A DNA stretch of 64,000 nucleotides, taken from contig NW_008709945.1 in assembly GCF_000327385.1 (NCBI RefSeq), forward strand, positions 1,050,459 through 1,114,458. Direction: 5' to 3'. The DNA comes from Lottia gigantea. Its lineage: Eukaryota; Mollusca; Gastropoda; Lottiidae. Positions 1 through 11,225 of the stretch are shown piece after piece; the stretch's first letter is position 1; each line of letters begins with the position of its first letter. The position numbers and the translations under genes were made by a program. Under the pieces are notes generated by a model, which had not been told where the DNA came from, made no database searches, and saw only the letters and a program-made list of their open reading frames with translations.

Positions 1-16
1 TAGGTAATAGATCCCC

Positions 17-273
17 ACAAGACATTGATAATAAAGGAGCACAAGATATATGGACATATTGTTATTTATTTGATAACGATGAATGTATGAGCATGTTAAA
101 CGTTGAGTTAATAAATATCAGAAATAGTATAACCATATATAGGTAAGAATCACAAGATATATAGTTATACTATTTCTGACATTTATTAACTCAACGTTTC
201 ACATGTTCATACAGGCAGTGTTATTAATTATTTATTATATATATCTTGTGCTTCTTTATTATCAATGTCTTGA
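17..273. repeat. Foldback (inverted-repeat) element at the left edge
   Basis: Two arms are inverted copies of each other: about 17-140 and about 157-273, with a 16-base loop at 141-156. The shared core 'aaacgttgagttaataaa' is at 104-121, and its reverse complement lies in the right arm. The short motif 'cacaagatatat' occurs at 41 and 151 and inverted at 239. Arms are about 85-90% identical with one indel of roughly nine bases. There is no transposase, so it could be a MITE, a foldback element or a palindromic duplication. The outer limit on the left may be cut by the window edge. Confidence 0.7.
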
Positions 274-506
274 GGAGATGTATTATATATTTTGAAGAAG
301 AGTGCCCAACAGTTGATTAAAGAATGAAATGATGTATACATTCTATGGAGGTTCCAATTCAATTTTCTATAAAATTCCTTGGACCGGAAGTCTGAGGATA
401 TGAACAACAATTCGTTAGTTTTAGTAACCAGTAGCTCAATTAGATTAGTGGGGGTATGTGGATTTAAATGAGTTGGGGTCCCTCCCCCGGGAATGTTTTT
501 TAACAT
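228..506 (-). CDS. Unrecognised short open frame beside the foldback element
   Basis: A 92-codon open frame starts at an ATG at 504-506 and ends inside the right arm of the foldback element. I do not recognise the product. The first 30 residues are rich in Pro, Thr, Gly and Asn, and the rest is a mixed sequence with Trp, Phe and Tyr. The frame has somewhat higher G+C in its first half than the flanks. It may be a fragment of a transposable element or a chance frame. No splice structure or promoter was seen. An open frame of this length is not rare in AT-rich DNA. Confidence 0.15.
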   Translation of the reverse strand: MLKNIPGGGTPTHLNPHTPTNLIELLVTKTNELLFISSDFRSKEFYRKLNWNLHRMYTSFHSLINCWALFFKIYNTSPQDIDNKEAQDIYNK

Positions 507-2152
507 TTTATTCTCTTCTATATTCTGAGAATTCTTGACCGTAAGTCAATTTAATGCCTGCTAGTGGAGGATTAGAATATTTCCAGTCTGTAGTTAATGC
601 TATTTCTGCGAGGGTGGGTAACCGTGGTACCTATGGTAGTTGAGCTATTGTCAGTTACCTACGACTGGAAAGAATATAGAGTGCTATAGTTTTACAGTTT
701 TACTGTTTAACCACAACTTAGAGCCTTTGATTCCGTGTTATTTTAAACATACCACAAGTCATATTCAGTAAACCGGATGTCGAACTCTTGTCGTGGTAAA
801 TCTAATGACTCTTTGGTATACTTTACTGTACGATGCATGATACTAACAAATGGCGCCTGACTCCATCTTAATTCAGACAACCTCGGAGGAAATTTGCAAT
901 TTGGAAGAATTGTATCAATTAGTCAATAATTGCACATAAAACCAGTGATTTGTAAATATTTACAAAGTTAAATACCATGCTATCTATTTACATTGAGAAC
1001 TGTATTATCAAGTGATTTTAAAGTAAATCGGCTTACATGTTGTAATTCGTTTAACACCCTCCTTCACGCCTAAAAGTTACTCTATAAGATTAAATTAAGA
1101 ATCCAAACCAAGTCTAATCGTTCTATTTCTTATTTGACATAGAATCAATTAGAATAAGTTACCTTGAACAATATATAAACCTTGTAATCGCCTTATAGCA
1201 AGATTTTATTATCACCCTACTTGCTGTAAGCTTATTAACCCTTTAAACGTCGAGTTATTTAAAAACCACACAGTTTATGAATGGAGTAAAAGTGTGCAGA
1301 TTAAAGGGTTCTATGGTCATATTCAAAATTTACACATTCGACTGCAGTGAAATGATGATTTTGAACCAATATGATTCAAACATGGATAATTATTTTCGGT
1401 TATTTTTTTTAATTAAGAATTTGTACGACTTTAATTTATGCTTTTGAAATTCTCTAAATATATTTTTTTCAACAGTTTTTGGATAAAATTGATATTCGAG
1501 ACATTTTAGATATCAAAAAAACACTATTATTATTCCTACGCAATATAAAATATACAATATACTTTAGAAAGTCCGAAACGAAACATTTTACCCTGTAAAG
1601 AGTTTGGGAATTATGAAGATAAAATTCTAAAAATCGGACCAAAAGAATATCATGAAATAAAGATAGCTCCCTCTTATTACAGGGAAATTAAAATAAACCT
1701 CACAATATTAACAAAAACCTTTATTTTGTTGAACACTAGGAGAAGGATTTGGTCATAATTCCAGATTTTATGGACCTGACACTCTCTCCCATTAAATACA
1801 CAACAAAATTTCCATCACATTTATCTGGCAACAGAACAAAAAAAATTGATATTGCACCAAACAGTATCGAACATCTTTAACTGAAGCATTCATAAACTTT
1901 ATGAAATATTTGATAAATTACATAATCAATGAAAACATAGGAAACATCTAATCATGTTTAATTGATTACTCTGAGATCATGTTTAACTAGAGTTCTGTGA
2001 TCAGAGTTTACTTCATATCACATTGTTTTACTCCCATATTCCATATCTTCAGTATTATATTATTGTTAATCGAATTTCAATGACACAATTCCAACAATTC
2101 AACCATTACCTGATCAATATAAAGAATAGGTCTGATGGTTGTTTTTTAATAA
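507..2152. other. AT-rich DNA, nothing assigned
   Basis: No convincing exon on either strand. Small direct repeats occur (for example 'atcatgtttaa' at about 1952 and 1977), but no organised array. Confidence 0.4.
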
Positions 2153-2475
2153 TTTTACTACAGTTATTCTGTGAAATTAAATGAAGTTGAATGCTTTTTT
2201 TTGTCTGAGTTGAAGGCTGACACGCATGTGTAGTGCACAATGAGGTATATTTTGTTTATATCAGCATTAGTCTCCTCTTCTTCAATCTTGCTCGATCTTT
2301 AACTTGCTGTTCTGGATATTTTCAATTTCTTTTACTACAATTATTTTGTGAAATGAAATGATTATTGCACTTTTTTTAACTCCTTTGTCTGCAATGAAGA
2401 ACATTTTGTTTAGCCTCCTCTTTCTTGTTCAGATCTCTGCTCATTTCAGGGAATATTTTTAACTTGCTGCTGACA
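2153..2475. repeat. Imperfect tandem duplication, two units
   Basis: The segment starting at 2153 ('tttactacagttattctgtg') is repeated at 2331 ('tttactacaattattttgtg'). Both units continue with a related 'agtctcctcttc'/'agcctcctcttt' part and 'taacttgctg'. The units are about 178 and 145 bp with indels, which suggests an old local duplication. Confidence 0.55.
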
Positions 2476-3049
2476 GCAAAACGCTGGTATAACAGTAAGT
2501 ATAAGTAGAATTTAATGGAAATTAAAGATCATCGCATATGAAATTTTTATATTCTCTTTTTATATAATAGAAAGAAATCTATAATTGCATCAAGATAATG
2601 TAAATAAATTTGTTTTAATCATAAAACTGTAAAAATTAACAATTTATTTTAATAGATTTCAAACTTATATTATTTTGATTCTATCAAAAGATCCTTATAG
2701 TGCCTTTATCATGGCAATTTTATATATTAGAGATCAGAAATCAGAAGACAAAAATTCAAGAATGTTATATAATAGATGCCTAATTTTCTCTGATGGAGAG
2801 TGGCATTTTGAAAGTCATTACGACAAACTTGAAATGACCAATTCCATTTCAATAATCACAATCTATAGAACTAATCAAGTAGAAAATGGCGTCAAATGTC
2901 ACTCCATACAAGTAGACTTGATGTAATGATGGTGACAAAAATTGGCTAAATTCGGAAATGCCACAAATTGTGTAACAGATGTCGAGATCACGGGTTTCAC
3001 ACCAGTCCTTCGTTTTCTTCTTAAACCTTAATAATATTCCACCATAGTT

Positions 3050-3293
3050 ATTCTGGTACAATTCAAACTCCCGCGGCGCCAAACGCAACCAATCAGCGAC
3101 TGCACGTGCAAGATTGAGCCAAAGTGAAAATATGACGATTGATAAAACACGTGACCATTCTTAGCTTCCGGTTAACCAATCGGAAGAAGAATGGTATGTG
3201 TATTTAGTGTTTCCGCCAGTTCTTTTTATTTCAATTAGACTTGAAGACGATGTTGTTGATTAATTTACTTTGACAGATTGTTATCCAGTAGGG
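3050..3293 (+). promoter_or_regulatory. Candidate promoter island (CCAAT/ETS/E-box)
   Basis: This is a locally GC-rich stretch in AT-rich surroundings. It has two CCAAT boxes in direct context ('caaccaatcagc' near 3085 and 'ttaaccaatcgg' near 3172), an ETS-like 'cttccggtt' just before the second, and a 'gcacgtgcaa' E-box near 3104. It lies directly upstream of a short frame encoding a signal peptide. The combination is typical of TATA-less animal promoters. Direction is inferred from the downstream frame. No transcript evidence is available. Confidence 0.4.
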
Positions 3294-3374
3294 ATGTCTT
3301 CGTTTCGCCTCATCCTATTGTTATCTGCCGTGGTTTCACATTTAGCTTGCAGAAAGAAGCCAAGGTTTAGCTAA
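3294..3374 (+). CDS. Possible first exon encoding a signal peptide (orphan)
   Basis: The ATG at 3294 opens a 26-codon frame reading MSSFRLILLLSAVVSHLAC and then Arg-Lys-Lys-Pro-Arg-Phe-Ser, stop. The first 19 residues are a textbook signal peptide: a basic residue near the N-terminus, a hydrophobic LILLLSAVV core and a small residue before the putative cleavage site. It sits just downstream of a CCAAT/ETS promoter-like island. Either it is a first exon ending at 3364 in phase 2, with a weak donor (CCAAG/GTTTAG), or it is a very short secreted peptide. I could not find a convincing second exon, so the product is unknown. Confidence 0.3.
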   Translation: MSSFRLILLLSAVVSHLACRKKPRFS

Positions 3375-5229
3375 TGAAACTTTATCTTCGCCTCAAGATC
3401 AAAACAGATCGCAAATTAAAGAAAAGGACATATACAAATTGGCTGTAAGAGGGATGTGGGCAATATAAAATACATATCGAGTTTTCAGATTAGGTTTGCA
3501 AATAAGAAAGCTGTTTAAAAGTTGATATGCAACGAAAGAATGAGTTTGTGAGAAATTCGTTCTCTATTTTCAAAGATTCAACATTTAACATATTATCTGC
3601 TTTCCCGAAAGAAGAAATTCCTTCATTGCAAATTGCATGCTGTCTGAAGACATGCCCAGTAATATACGCCATTTTAAGACAAAAGGATGTGCCTTTAAAC
3701 TTTGCATAATATATTGAAACGTTAAAGGGAAAGAAATTAGAAAATCGCAAAAAGTTATATCCTAATCAAATTGATAAAACAAGGACATTGGCATTACAAT
3801 TTAGAAAAAAAACTGTGTCAATAGCGAGACATGATTTTTTCTTTTTTACAATTCATGTAATTTTGAAGCTGGTTTGCCGTTTGTACTCAACCTTTAGTAT
3901 GGAAGAGTAATTAATACACTATTTACTGCATGTATAGCCAGATTACAAAGGTACAATTTCAGATTTTTCTACAAAGTAATGTATAAAAGCAATTGATAAT
4001 GTCTTAAAACCCAGGAACAATAGAGATCCATTCCTTTTATAAAACATATTAATATATTTCACTTTTAAGTCACCAATATGACTTCTCTCAAAAGTGGTTT
4101 CCTAATTGCCATTATCCTTCCGCCCATCCGTAAAATAGTTTATCCGCGAACAAATTTATTTCTTATTAATTGACTGCCTGACGCATGCTACCTGTCAATT
4201 TCAATTCTATTATCGTTACCTTGATTGCTAAATCTGAAACGAAATATTAATCAAATATTTTCGATTTTGTCCATCACACGTGACTACGTTCACTATCTCG
4301 ACTCATCACGCCCTAATTTTCTACAAATTTGCGCACGAATATTAATTGTACTGACACATGCGCAGTCAATCGTTAACGGAAGTGAAAGTCATCGCGTGAC
4401 CAATATATTATACCTTGAACAAAAGGTAAATGGAATTGGTTTCAGCCAAATAAATTGTCAATTAGTGAGATTCAGTGTGTTGTTTCAATTTCACACACGT
4501 TCAGTGTCCTACACACGTGTTCAGGTGCGTACATGGGTTAAGTAAGAGATAGTTAGCAGCCAGGTGTTTTGTTCGAAACCATTTGCAGACGACAATGTCA
4601 AATTTATCTCTAATGACAGGAGAGCATGACTTTTAACGTCTGTCATTTGAGACGGTAAAAGACATTTTTAACCGCGAAAATTGTAGCTTACCGACTTCGC
4701 TAACAGAAAGGAATAATGGCGATTATATATTATTCCCAAAGAGATCCTTTATCATAGTAATGTTTTGTTTCGGTCATTTTCTATGACAGTTTTGACAAAG
4801 TCTCTCTGAAAATCTCCTAGAATAGATGGAACCCAATATGGTTGTCTTCTATTAAAAGAGTTCCTGGAGAAAGAAAAACATTAGATCTGATTCTAAAAAA
4901 GCCTGACAAAATCATTAGGAGCGGGTCGGTAATCTTCTTAACATGATAGAAGAGGCAGACATTGGGACATTGACTGAGAGATGGAATTAGGAAAAACTTG
5001 AAGTGGTTGGGATTAAGAGGGGAAAATTGTCGCGCTGGGAGAGAAACAATTAATTTCTTGCACTGTCGCTAAGCTGCTTACCAAAATGACGATGAAGTAT
5101 TTGACCAAGGGAAGAAATGGAAAAGCCCATCAGCATCTTATAAAATATTGATCATCACAACAAATTAATCAAACTACTCATATCTTCAAATTTATCTTCG
5201 AAAATCAAAGGAACATCTTCCCCGCAGAC
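3375..5229. other. AT-rich DNA with no assignable gene
   Basis: Open frames at 3527-3709 (60 codons) and 4225-4545 (106 codons) exist, but they lack splice signals, Kozak context or recognisable domains. I regard them as chance. Several CACGTG-like E-boxes occur at 4270-4530. Confidence 0.35.
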
Positions 5230-5324
5230 ACAGAGAGTTAACGTCACGTGATATCAGTGCTTACAACATCTCTATCACCGCAGGATACCTTATCTACAAA
5301 CATTACGTTAATGAAATTTTCAAG
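5230..5324 (+). promoter_or_regulatory. Candidate promoter with CRE/E-box
   Basis: It contains 'aacgtcacgtgat' near 5242, an overlapping CRE half-site and perfect CACGTG E-box. It ends in 'ttcaagatggcgc', a YY1-like AAGATGGCG element overlapping an ATG. YY1 motifs that overlap the start codon are typical of short-5'-UTR housekeeping promoters. Support comes only from motifs and composition. Confidence 0.3.
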
Positions 5325-5384
5325 ATGGCGCAAGTCACGAGCAATATCTCGCCAGGCACTTCTGCTCGAGTTCGTAAATCGTAA
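5325..5384 (+). CDS. Possible first exon, unrecognised (YY1-type start)
   Basis: The ATG at 5325 lies within a YY1-like AAGATGGCG motif and opens a 19-codon frame (M-A-Q-V-T-S-N-I-S-P-G-T-S-A-R-V...) of about 50% G+C before a TAA. A possible donor (GAGTTC/GTAAATC) would end the coding exon at 5373 in phase 1. I do not recognise the peptide. No downstream exon could be paired with it, so this is a composition-based suggestion that depends on the promoter-like sequence just upstream. Confidence 0.22.
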   Translation: MAQVTSNISPGTSARVRKS

Positions 5385-5549
5385 AAATTACCCGCGTCGT
5401 CTGAATTGAATTGAAAACGACACGCACCTGATCTTCGACAAATTAACTCAATTTCATATGTGTGTCTTTATCTTTGCTTGATTATCAAAATTAGGACTTA
5501 TACATTCATGAATACTTCTAATTGGAATGGTGTGCGAATGGGGTTTATT

Positions 5550-5712
5550 ACCATATTGCCCCTTCCCAATTTGCCCATAATCTATTCCCATCCCGTCCCT
5601 TCCCAATTCATTCCTTTCCATTTTGCCCCTTTCCCCCTTTTGCATATCGCCCCTTTTTCATTTCGTCCTTGTCCCGTTCCACCTCTTTCTCATTTCGCCC
5701 CTTATTCCCCCG
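5550..5712. repeat. Degenerate pyrimidine-rich minisatellite
   Basis: The + strand carries about ten diverged copies of a 14-17-base unit resembling 'catttcgccccttt' (cattttgcccc, catatcgcccc, catttcgtcc, catttcgcccc). Strand asymmetry is strong: the + strand is almost pure C/T. The long frames on both strands here are products of the repeat, not genes. Confidence 0.7.
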
Positions 5713-5779
5713 AATTCGCGCTTTCGGCCATGCCAACTTTCTTGTCGAGGCAGTGTCGAGAAATGACTAATTTGTAAAA

Positions 5780-7199
5780 ATGACCGTGAAACTGTGCACT
5801 AATAGACTGAAAATAGAGACATTAAGAACTAAAGAATAATTGATATTTATTTCTAAGACTCCATGATGAGTTAAATCTTTAATTGTACCTTGTCATTTAA
5901 ACATGTTGTCTTCTGCCTTTAAAGCTGACGTGCGCCATATTGAATATCAGCACGTGCGGAACTTCTGGTGTTGAAAATCTGAAGGACTCAAATCAAACGG
6001 TTTTGTATTTTGGGTTCCAGTGGTTTCGGGGAGGTGGGTGTTATAGAAGATACTCTCCAGAAGCACTGGCCAATGTATTATAAGTCATCTTTCCTTACTT
6101 TCTTTCTTAACTATTTTTTGTGAAAAAGTTGAAAAAGGAGAGGTCACCTATGTAGCCATTTTTCGTGAAGGTTTTTATTGTGAAAGATTGGAACAAACAG
6201 GAAGAGAGAAGGATATTTTGCCTCTTTTAAATAATGTTGATGTATTTTTGGTCAGTTAAGGGCTATGTTTTGTCATTGTAGAATACATTACAATATTATC
6301 TATTATTTTTCTTACCTCCATCCTCGTCTTTTTGATTTTAGATTAACCGAACTTCATATTTTCAGTCTGAAAAGGGATACAGACGGTATAGATGGCATAG
6401 ATGAAACCGAGATCTATCAGGTTGTAATGCTAGTAGTAATTTGAATTTCACACGACACAGTATTTTTTAAATTGTTATAAAAACTGCCAAACAAAAATTG
6501 CAAAATATAGAATAGGTGGAAATAAGATTAGGTGAATAAATATAGCATGGCATTTTACGTAAATAATGACGTTCATTACTTTGGTGTGCTTGTAGTGTTT
6601 CGTGAAGACTGGCTATTAATTTCCTAATAACGAGGTGATTTGTCGATATGAACAATTAATCCATGTCGTGCTCTATAGGATTAGTTTCGTTCTGTCGCAT
6701 GGCAGAGAGCAAACTTAGAATCGAACACGATAGCATATTGTATTGAAGGAGCCTCGGTGGAATACACGAACTTCAATCAAGTTATCTTGTTGTCCTTTAT
6801 CAACTGTAATTTATCAGGCTAATACAGCTGATATAAATCACTGCGATAATCCTCATCCAATCCGTAAACATGTCTGAACTTTTAATTAGTGTTAATATAG
6901 TGGCCGATACTTCATTAATTTTTCAATAAGCATAATAGCTCTTCTATTTATAATGTTTATTTTCATTCGTTTGAATTCAATGCTAGTTAGGCTATCCAAA
7001 TGACTTTTCAAAATACAGTATCGACGTCACGTTTGTCTGTAATTTACTTATTGTTCCCACCCACAAGTAGTGAAAACAGTCTCAATAGGCCAGTCTATAA
7101 TTTCTAGATTTTATCAAGATTGCCAATTTGTAAAACCCGTGTACCAAAATCTTCAATAACAAAAGAATTGCCGAAATCTGAATATAATTGAAAATACTG
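5780..7199. other. AT-rich DNA, nothing assigned
   Basis: Contains 'gtggtttcggggaggtgggtg' near 6020 but no coding exon, tandem array or inverted repeat that I can support. Confidence 0.35.
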
Positions 7200-7268
7200 G
7201 AAATGAAATGGAGCTTTACGTCCTATTTTCTGCATCAAGTATTAAGATGAGTTTCGCCATGCCTGTTA
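7200..7268 (-). repeat. SINE 3'-end fragment
   Basis: Matches the 3' part of the SINE at 10397-10732 in the same orientation: 'gaaatggagctttacgt', a diverged middle, then 'atgcctg' matching 'ataccatgcagg'. It is diverged, so an old copy. It is truncated or unrecognisable beyond about 7268. Confidence 0.55.
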
Positions 7269-10217
7269 TATTTGTGCCAAATTGGCGATCTGCATGAGTT
7301 GGGGGAACCTTGTCAGAACCCAACCCCGATACTTCAGTTTAAGTAGCATGAGCCTAATTCAGCAGGTCAGTAAATTGTGGAAGCTTTTGATAACCCACAC
7401 TGCGGACAGTAGCATAAGAAGTTTGGACGTCGATTGGTGTATTGGTTTTCACCATTCACAGACACAGGCTGCAGAAAATTCTGTTTAATGCTGATGAATC
7501 AAAATTTCTTTATCGTAATTCATTTTTGAAATAAAACTTCTAAGAAAAAAAGAATTTTATTTTGGCGTCTTCGTGGAAACATCTAAGATTTATATTTTAT
7601 TTTTTCAAGGGGATTATCGAAGGATTAACAACTTCAGACAAATTTGCATCATTTTTATTTTCAGGACACAACATAAAAGTAAAATGTACAATACAGTAAT
7701 TTAAATCACCTTCTGAAGCTAGGGTGCATCAAAGAAGCGGTAACGAGTGAAGATGTCTTCCTTCTTCCCATCCCAATATTACAAAATCTACAAGTTAATA
7801 GAGCTGAAATTAGCTTCGTTTGTTAACGGACAAATAAGGTGTGACCCCTGACACCCAGCAATGGGTATCAGTAAGTGAGACCCCAAATCTTTTCTCCGAG
7901 AGCACAATATGAATACTGTATTCGAGTTACGGTATGAATGCAATGTGAAAAAAGGCAATGAATTTAAAAAGAAAGGTAGTGTCTGAAGTGAATGGACGGG
8001 CGTTCTGCAAGACTGACTCTCAAAACATGGTATGAAATGAATCCATACCCTTTATAACGTGGGTGGGCGTGACGAGGGGGCATTTAGTGCTTACTCTATA
8101 TAACTAGAGCATATGAACGATAAAAATTGGACTCTTTTATGAACGATAAAATGAAATATTTATATTCCATGATGTAAACTCGGGGTGTAAGATATTGGGG
8201 TGATTGAACAACACTTAGAAATAAGCATTTTAAGGCACTGTGATAAATTTAACGTGACTATAATATAAACTTGCTGTGATGTTACACGATATTAAATGAA
8301 AGTTAATTAAACTACTCATTCTGGAGTACATTCGGGGTTCCGAACAAAGGTGCGAGAAGTCCAATATTAATGTAACATGAAATGGTAACTAAAACCACAC
8401 TTCGAGCTAGCCTACATGCCCCTTACAAACAAATTATACACGTACTTAGCCTAAAAGCATTGGGGATCGGACATAAACACGTAAAGTACGTTTGAATTAC
8501 GAACTGCATCTAATACATGACTTCATTGGTCTCTTTTCTTGTATCTTTTATTCTTTTTGTGCATAAATATCCTTGACTATCTGTATCTCATAATTAAAGA
8601 TCACCGGAAGTAGAAATATCCCTCGCACTAACCTTTCGTACTTATAGGAACCACACAGGGTGAGAATTGTAACAACACCTTTGTCGGTGTGGTATCGCAC
8701 ACCGGGGTGGTTCACGGTAAGCTTCGATTGTTGTTAAATAGCTTCTATCGTCAGGGTAAACTTCGATTATTCTATAATAGTTTTTATAGAAACTAGTAAC
8801 GATATAATGACTTAAAGAAATTGATATCATAGCGGGAACCTATAGAAACTGAAAAACACACTTGAGAATCACTTGGGGCTAACTTTCTATCGACTCTCCA
8901 GGGGTGGAGGTGAAAATAAACCAATTCTAATCACAATACCTCATCCAAAACGAGGAGACAAGGGAGAGGTTATTGTATGGTAAACAATGTAACAGAAATG
9001 AAGTTGGTTTGATGTTTACTAAATTTCAATTAACGGAAGGGCATCGAGTACTTTCTTAAAAACATATTATGCAATTATTTTCGAGGCCATCTTGAAAAAT
9101 TGATGATCTCCATTGAGATATATTGATCTATGCTTCCTATTTAGCTTATCAATGAGTATCATTATGGCAGCCCAATTGATTGATTCAATGTTATTGAATT
9201 GCCCTTTATCCAGCGCTCTTTTCTAGGTTCAATTTGAGCAGTATCGCATCTCAATTTGTCAGTTAAAATAACCCTTTCTTGCGATCCAATTACTTCTTAT
9301 GATTAGGAAAATTAGAATTTATCACAACGATCTGCGAATCAAATCAAATGGTATACTTTTATGATAATTTTTGCTAAATTTAGTAATATTAGGCAACCAG
9401 GCAACGCTGGGTTAGATAAAGTTGGATCCATTGCATCTACAACCAGAACATTATCAATTGCTAGCGTATTTTTATAAATTGCGAATCATTTTTTTTTAAA
9501 TTGAAATAGTAACGTTTTATATACGTTTAGTTCAAGGGAAAGAATTGTGCAGTTTTATTAGTGCAATTCTCTGACCATTGAGGTTAGTTCTGATTTTTTT
9601 AAATCTATTTTTGTCATCTCTATTACAGGCAGATGTAATGCGACTAGCAAAATGAAATAACGACCGTCTTCAGTAAGTCTTCGGAGTACTGTACGGAGTT
9701 ACAATGAGTGCCTCTCAAATTAAGAGAATACCCCATGGACCCACCACCGCCTGTCATTCTAATCCTCACCTCCTGTACATGAAATAAAGTTATCTTTCTG
9801 TCTCTTCTTCTCCCTTACTTTCCAGGTCTCCTCCCCCTTTCTCTTCGTTCCTCTACTTGCTCTCCTCCTTCATGCCACAGCTTAACCCTAAAATGTGACT
9901 TGTTCTGTACTGAAATGTTGACCATCTCCAAAAAGAATAGAATACGATTATATTACCCGATCGAATTCGAGAAACGAAAATGGCAATATAACCATCATAT
10001 TACCACCATCAATATACATGTAATGGGGTAACAGAATAGTTGTATAGTCACAGCTTTAATACCTAGTGTAAAATAACGATAACATATTGCTTCAACCTCT
10101 TTTAATATCATGTATTATTCAGTTACGTTATAAGTGTGCCTATTGTCACTAATCCCTTGTCAGAAGGATAATCTTGAGTTATCCGTCCTTGTTATATATT
10201 ATTGAAACTTGTCACAG
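7269..10217. other. Mostly AT-rich, one transcript-end-like stretch
   Basis: No gene assigned. At 9760-9830 a stretch reads 'cctcacctcctgtacatg', then AATAAAG, followed by C/T-rich DNA. It could be the 3' end of an old retroposed sequence or a + strand poly(A) site. At 8715-8790 a short direct repeat ('ggtaagcttcgattgttg' / 'ggtaaacttcgattattc') occurs. Confidence 0.35.
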
Positions 10218-10396
10218 CCTAGAGAAACATATTGCAAGAAAGGTAGACAGTGGTTTGGTGAAACAGCACACGTGGCATTTTTCTATTACAACAATGCATC
10301 ATATTCAAAACCCTTGGCGGCATATTTTCCGAAACGAAATTTTGTAAATAATATAACCGCTATACGTCCAGAATTTCTTGTAACCATCCAGACAAA
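10218..10396 (+). CDS. Unrecognised open segment interrupted by a SINE
   Basis: After a possible acceptor (cttgtcacag at 10217), a frame starting P-R-E-T-Y-C-K-K stays open to the SINE insertion point. The composition looks protein-like, with aromatic residues and few rare codons. Where the uninterrupted target site would have continued (after the second target-duplication copy, from 10748), the same frame stays open about 28 more codons to a TAG at 10830-10832 and includes three Cys. I do not recognise a domain. This may be a disrupted exon or a chance frame. The acceptor tract is weak. Confidence 0.2.
10382..10396. repeat. Target-site duplication, left copy
   Basis: The 15-bp sequence 'aaccatccagacaaa' is identical to 10733-10747 and brackets the SINE. 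Confidence 0.88.
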
Positions 10397-10732
10397 ATGA
10401 AATGAAATGAAATGAATGGAGTTTTACGTGCTACTTTCTGCACCATGTAGGCTAATAAAGACGGGCAATACCATGCAGGGTGCGATAAGGGAAATTTTGC
10501 CAGGACAGCGGAATTAGCCTGCTCTTTTTCGATTTCCAACTGTCGAGGGATCTTTAACGTGCACAGCCTGTAGCACTAGGGGCCTCGGTTTATTGTCCAA
10601 TCCGAACGACTAGACGCTTTTTCCATGTCAGCCCCTCTTACCTGCATCACTGACAGGGGGAAACCGGGTTGAAAAATCCGAAGGTGTTATCTCCACCTAT
10701 TCCGGGATTGAACCCTGGACCTTCAGGTTAGC
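10397..10732 (-). mobile_element. tRNA-derived SINE with perfect target duplication
   Basis: Read on the minus strand, it begins with the 3' half of a tRNA-like head containing a B-box-type 'gggttcaatcccgg' (near 10702-10715). A long core follows with 'gcacgttaaagatccctcgac', and it ends in a short A/T-rich tandem tail 'cattcatttcatttcattt'. A perfect 15-bp duplication, 'aaccatccagacaaa', flanks it at 10382-10396 and 10733-10747. The A-box half of the head is absent here but present in the older copy near 58.4 kb, so this copy is 5'-truncated. The intact duplication suggests a fairly recent insertion. Mobilisation would need a LINE partner, and none is seen. Confidence 0.88.
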
Positions 10733-10747
10733 AACCATCCAGACAAA
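10733..10747. repeat. Target-site duplication, right copy
   Basis: The 15-bp sequence 'aaccatccagacaaa' is identical to 10382-10396 and brackets the SINE. Confidence 0.88.
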
Positions 10748-11009
10748 GTGGTGCGGTCTCAACTTGCAATCAAGCTGTCAAATTGACCCCAATGCCCTTA
10801 ACTCTATCCATTTCAACTGTTTGAAGTACTAGTAACTATTCCATTGTTCAAAATGCACCTGAACAGAATAATCCAAATTTTACTAAATAACATAGTAGAA
10901 TACTAACAAATAAAAGAAAACACCCGGCTTTATAAGTTTCGCGGCTTTTTATCTATGAACAAAAGTTTATTAGTAGAAAATAAAAGATATTGGTAACAAT
11001 TTTTCTAAG

Positions 11010-11060
11010 TGAAATGAAATGAATGGAGTTTTACGTCATACTTTTCACATTTTGTCTAAG
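11010..11060 (-). repeat. Short SINE 3'-tail fragment
   Basis: 'gaaatgaaatgaatggag' followed by 'ttttacgt' is identical to the 3' end of the SINE at 10397, and similarity fades within 50 bp. It is a severely 5'-truncated copy or a remnant. Confidence 0.6.
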
Positions 11061-11225
11061 AATTGAAATGATACCATTATATTCAGCTATTATAACTACC
11101 TAAATAGGGTTATAAAAGGGCAGATTATGGGTAAATAATGAAGTTGATATAATAGATTTGTAGAAAATGTTAAATAATAATGTACTCTCTGACGTTCCTT
11201 GTCCACAATTAATTCTTGTTTTTAG

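Noticed and set aside
4225-4545. 106-codon + strand open frame
   Set aside because: AT-rich, no Kozak or splice signals, no recognisable domain. Its length is expected by chance in such DNA.
5454-5777. Three overlapping long open frames on both strands
   Set aside because: They follow from the stop-poor, C/T-rich minisatellite. The peptides are low-complexity Pro/Phe/Ser repeats.
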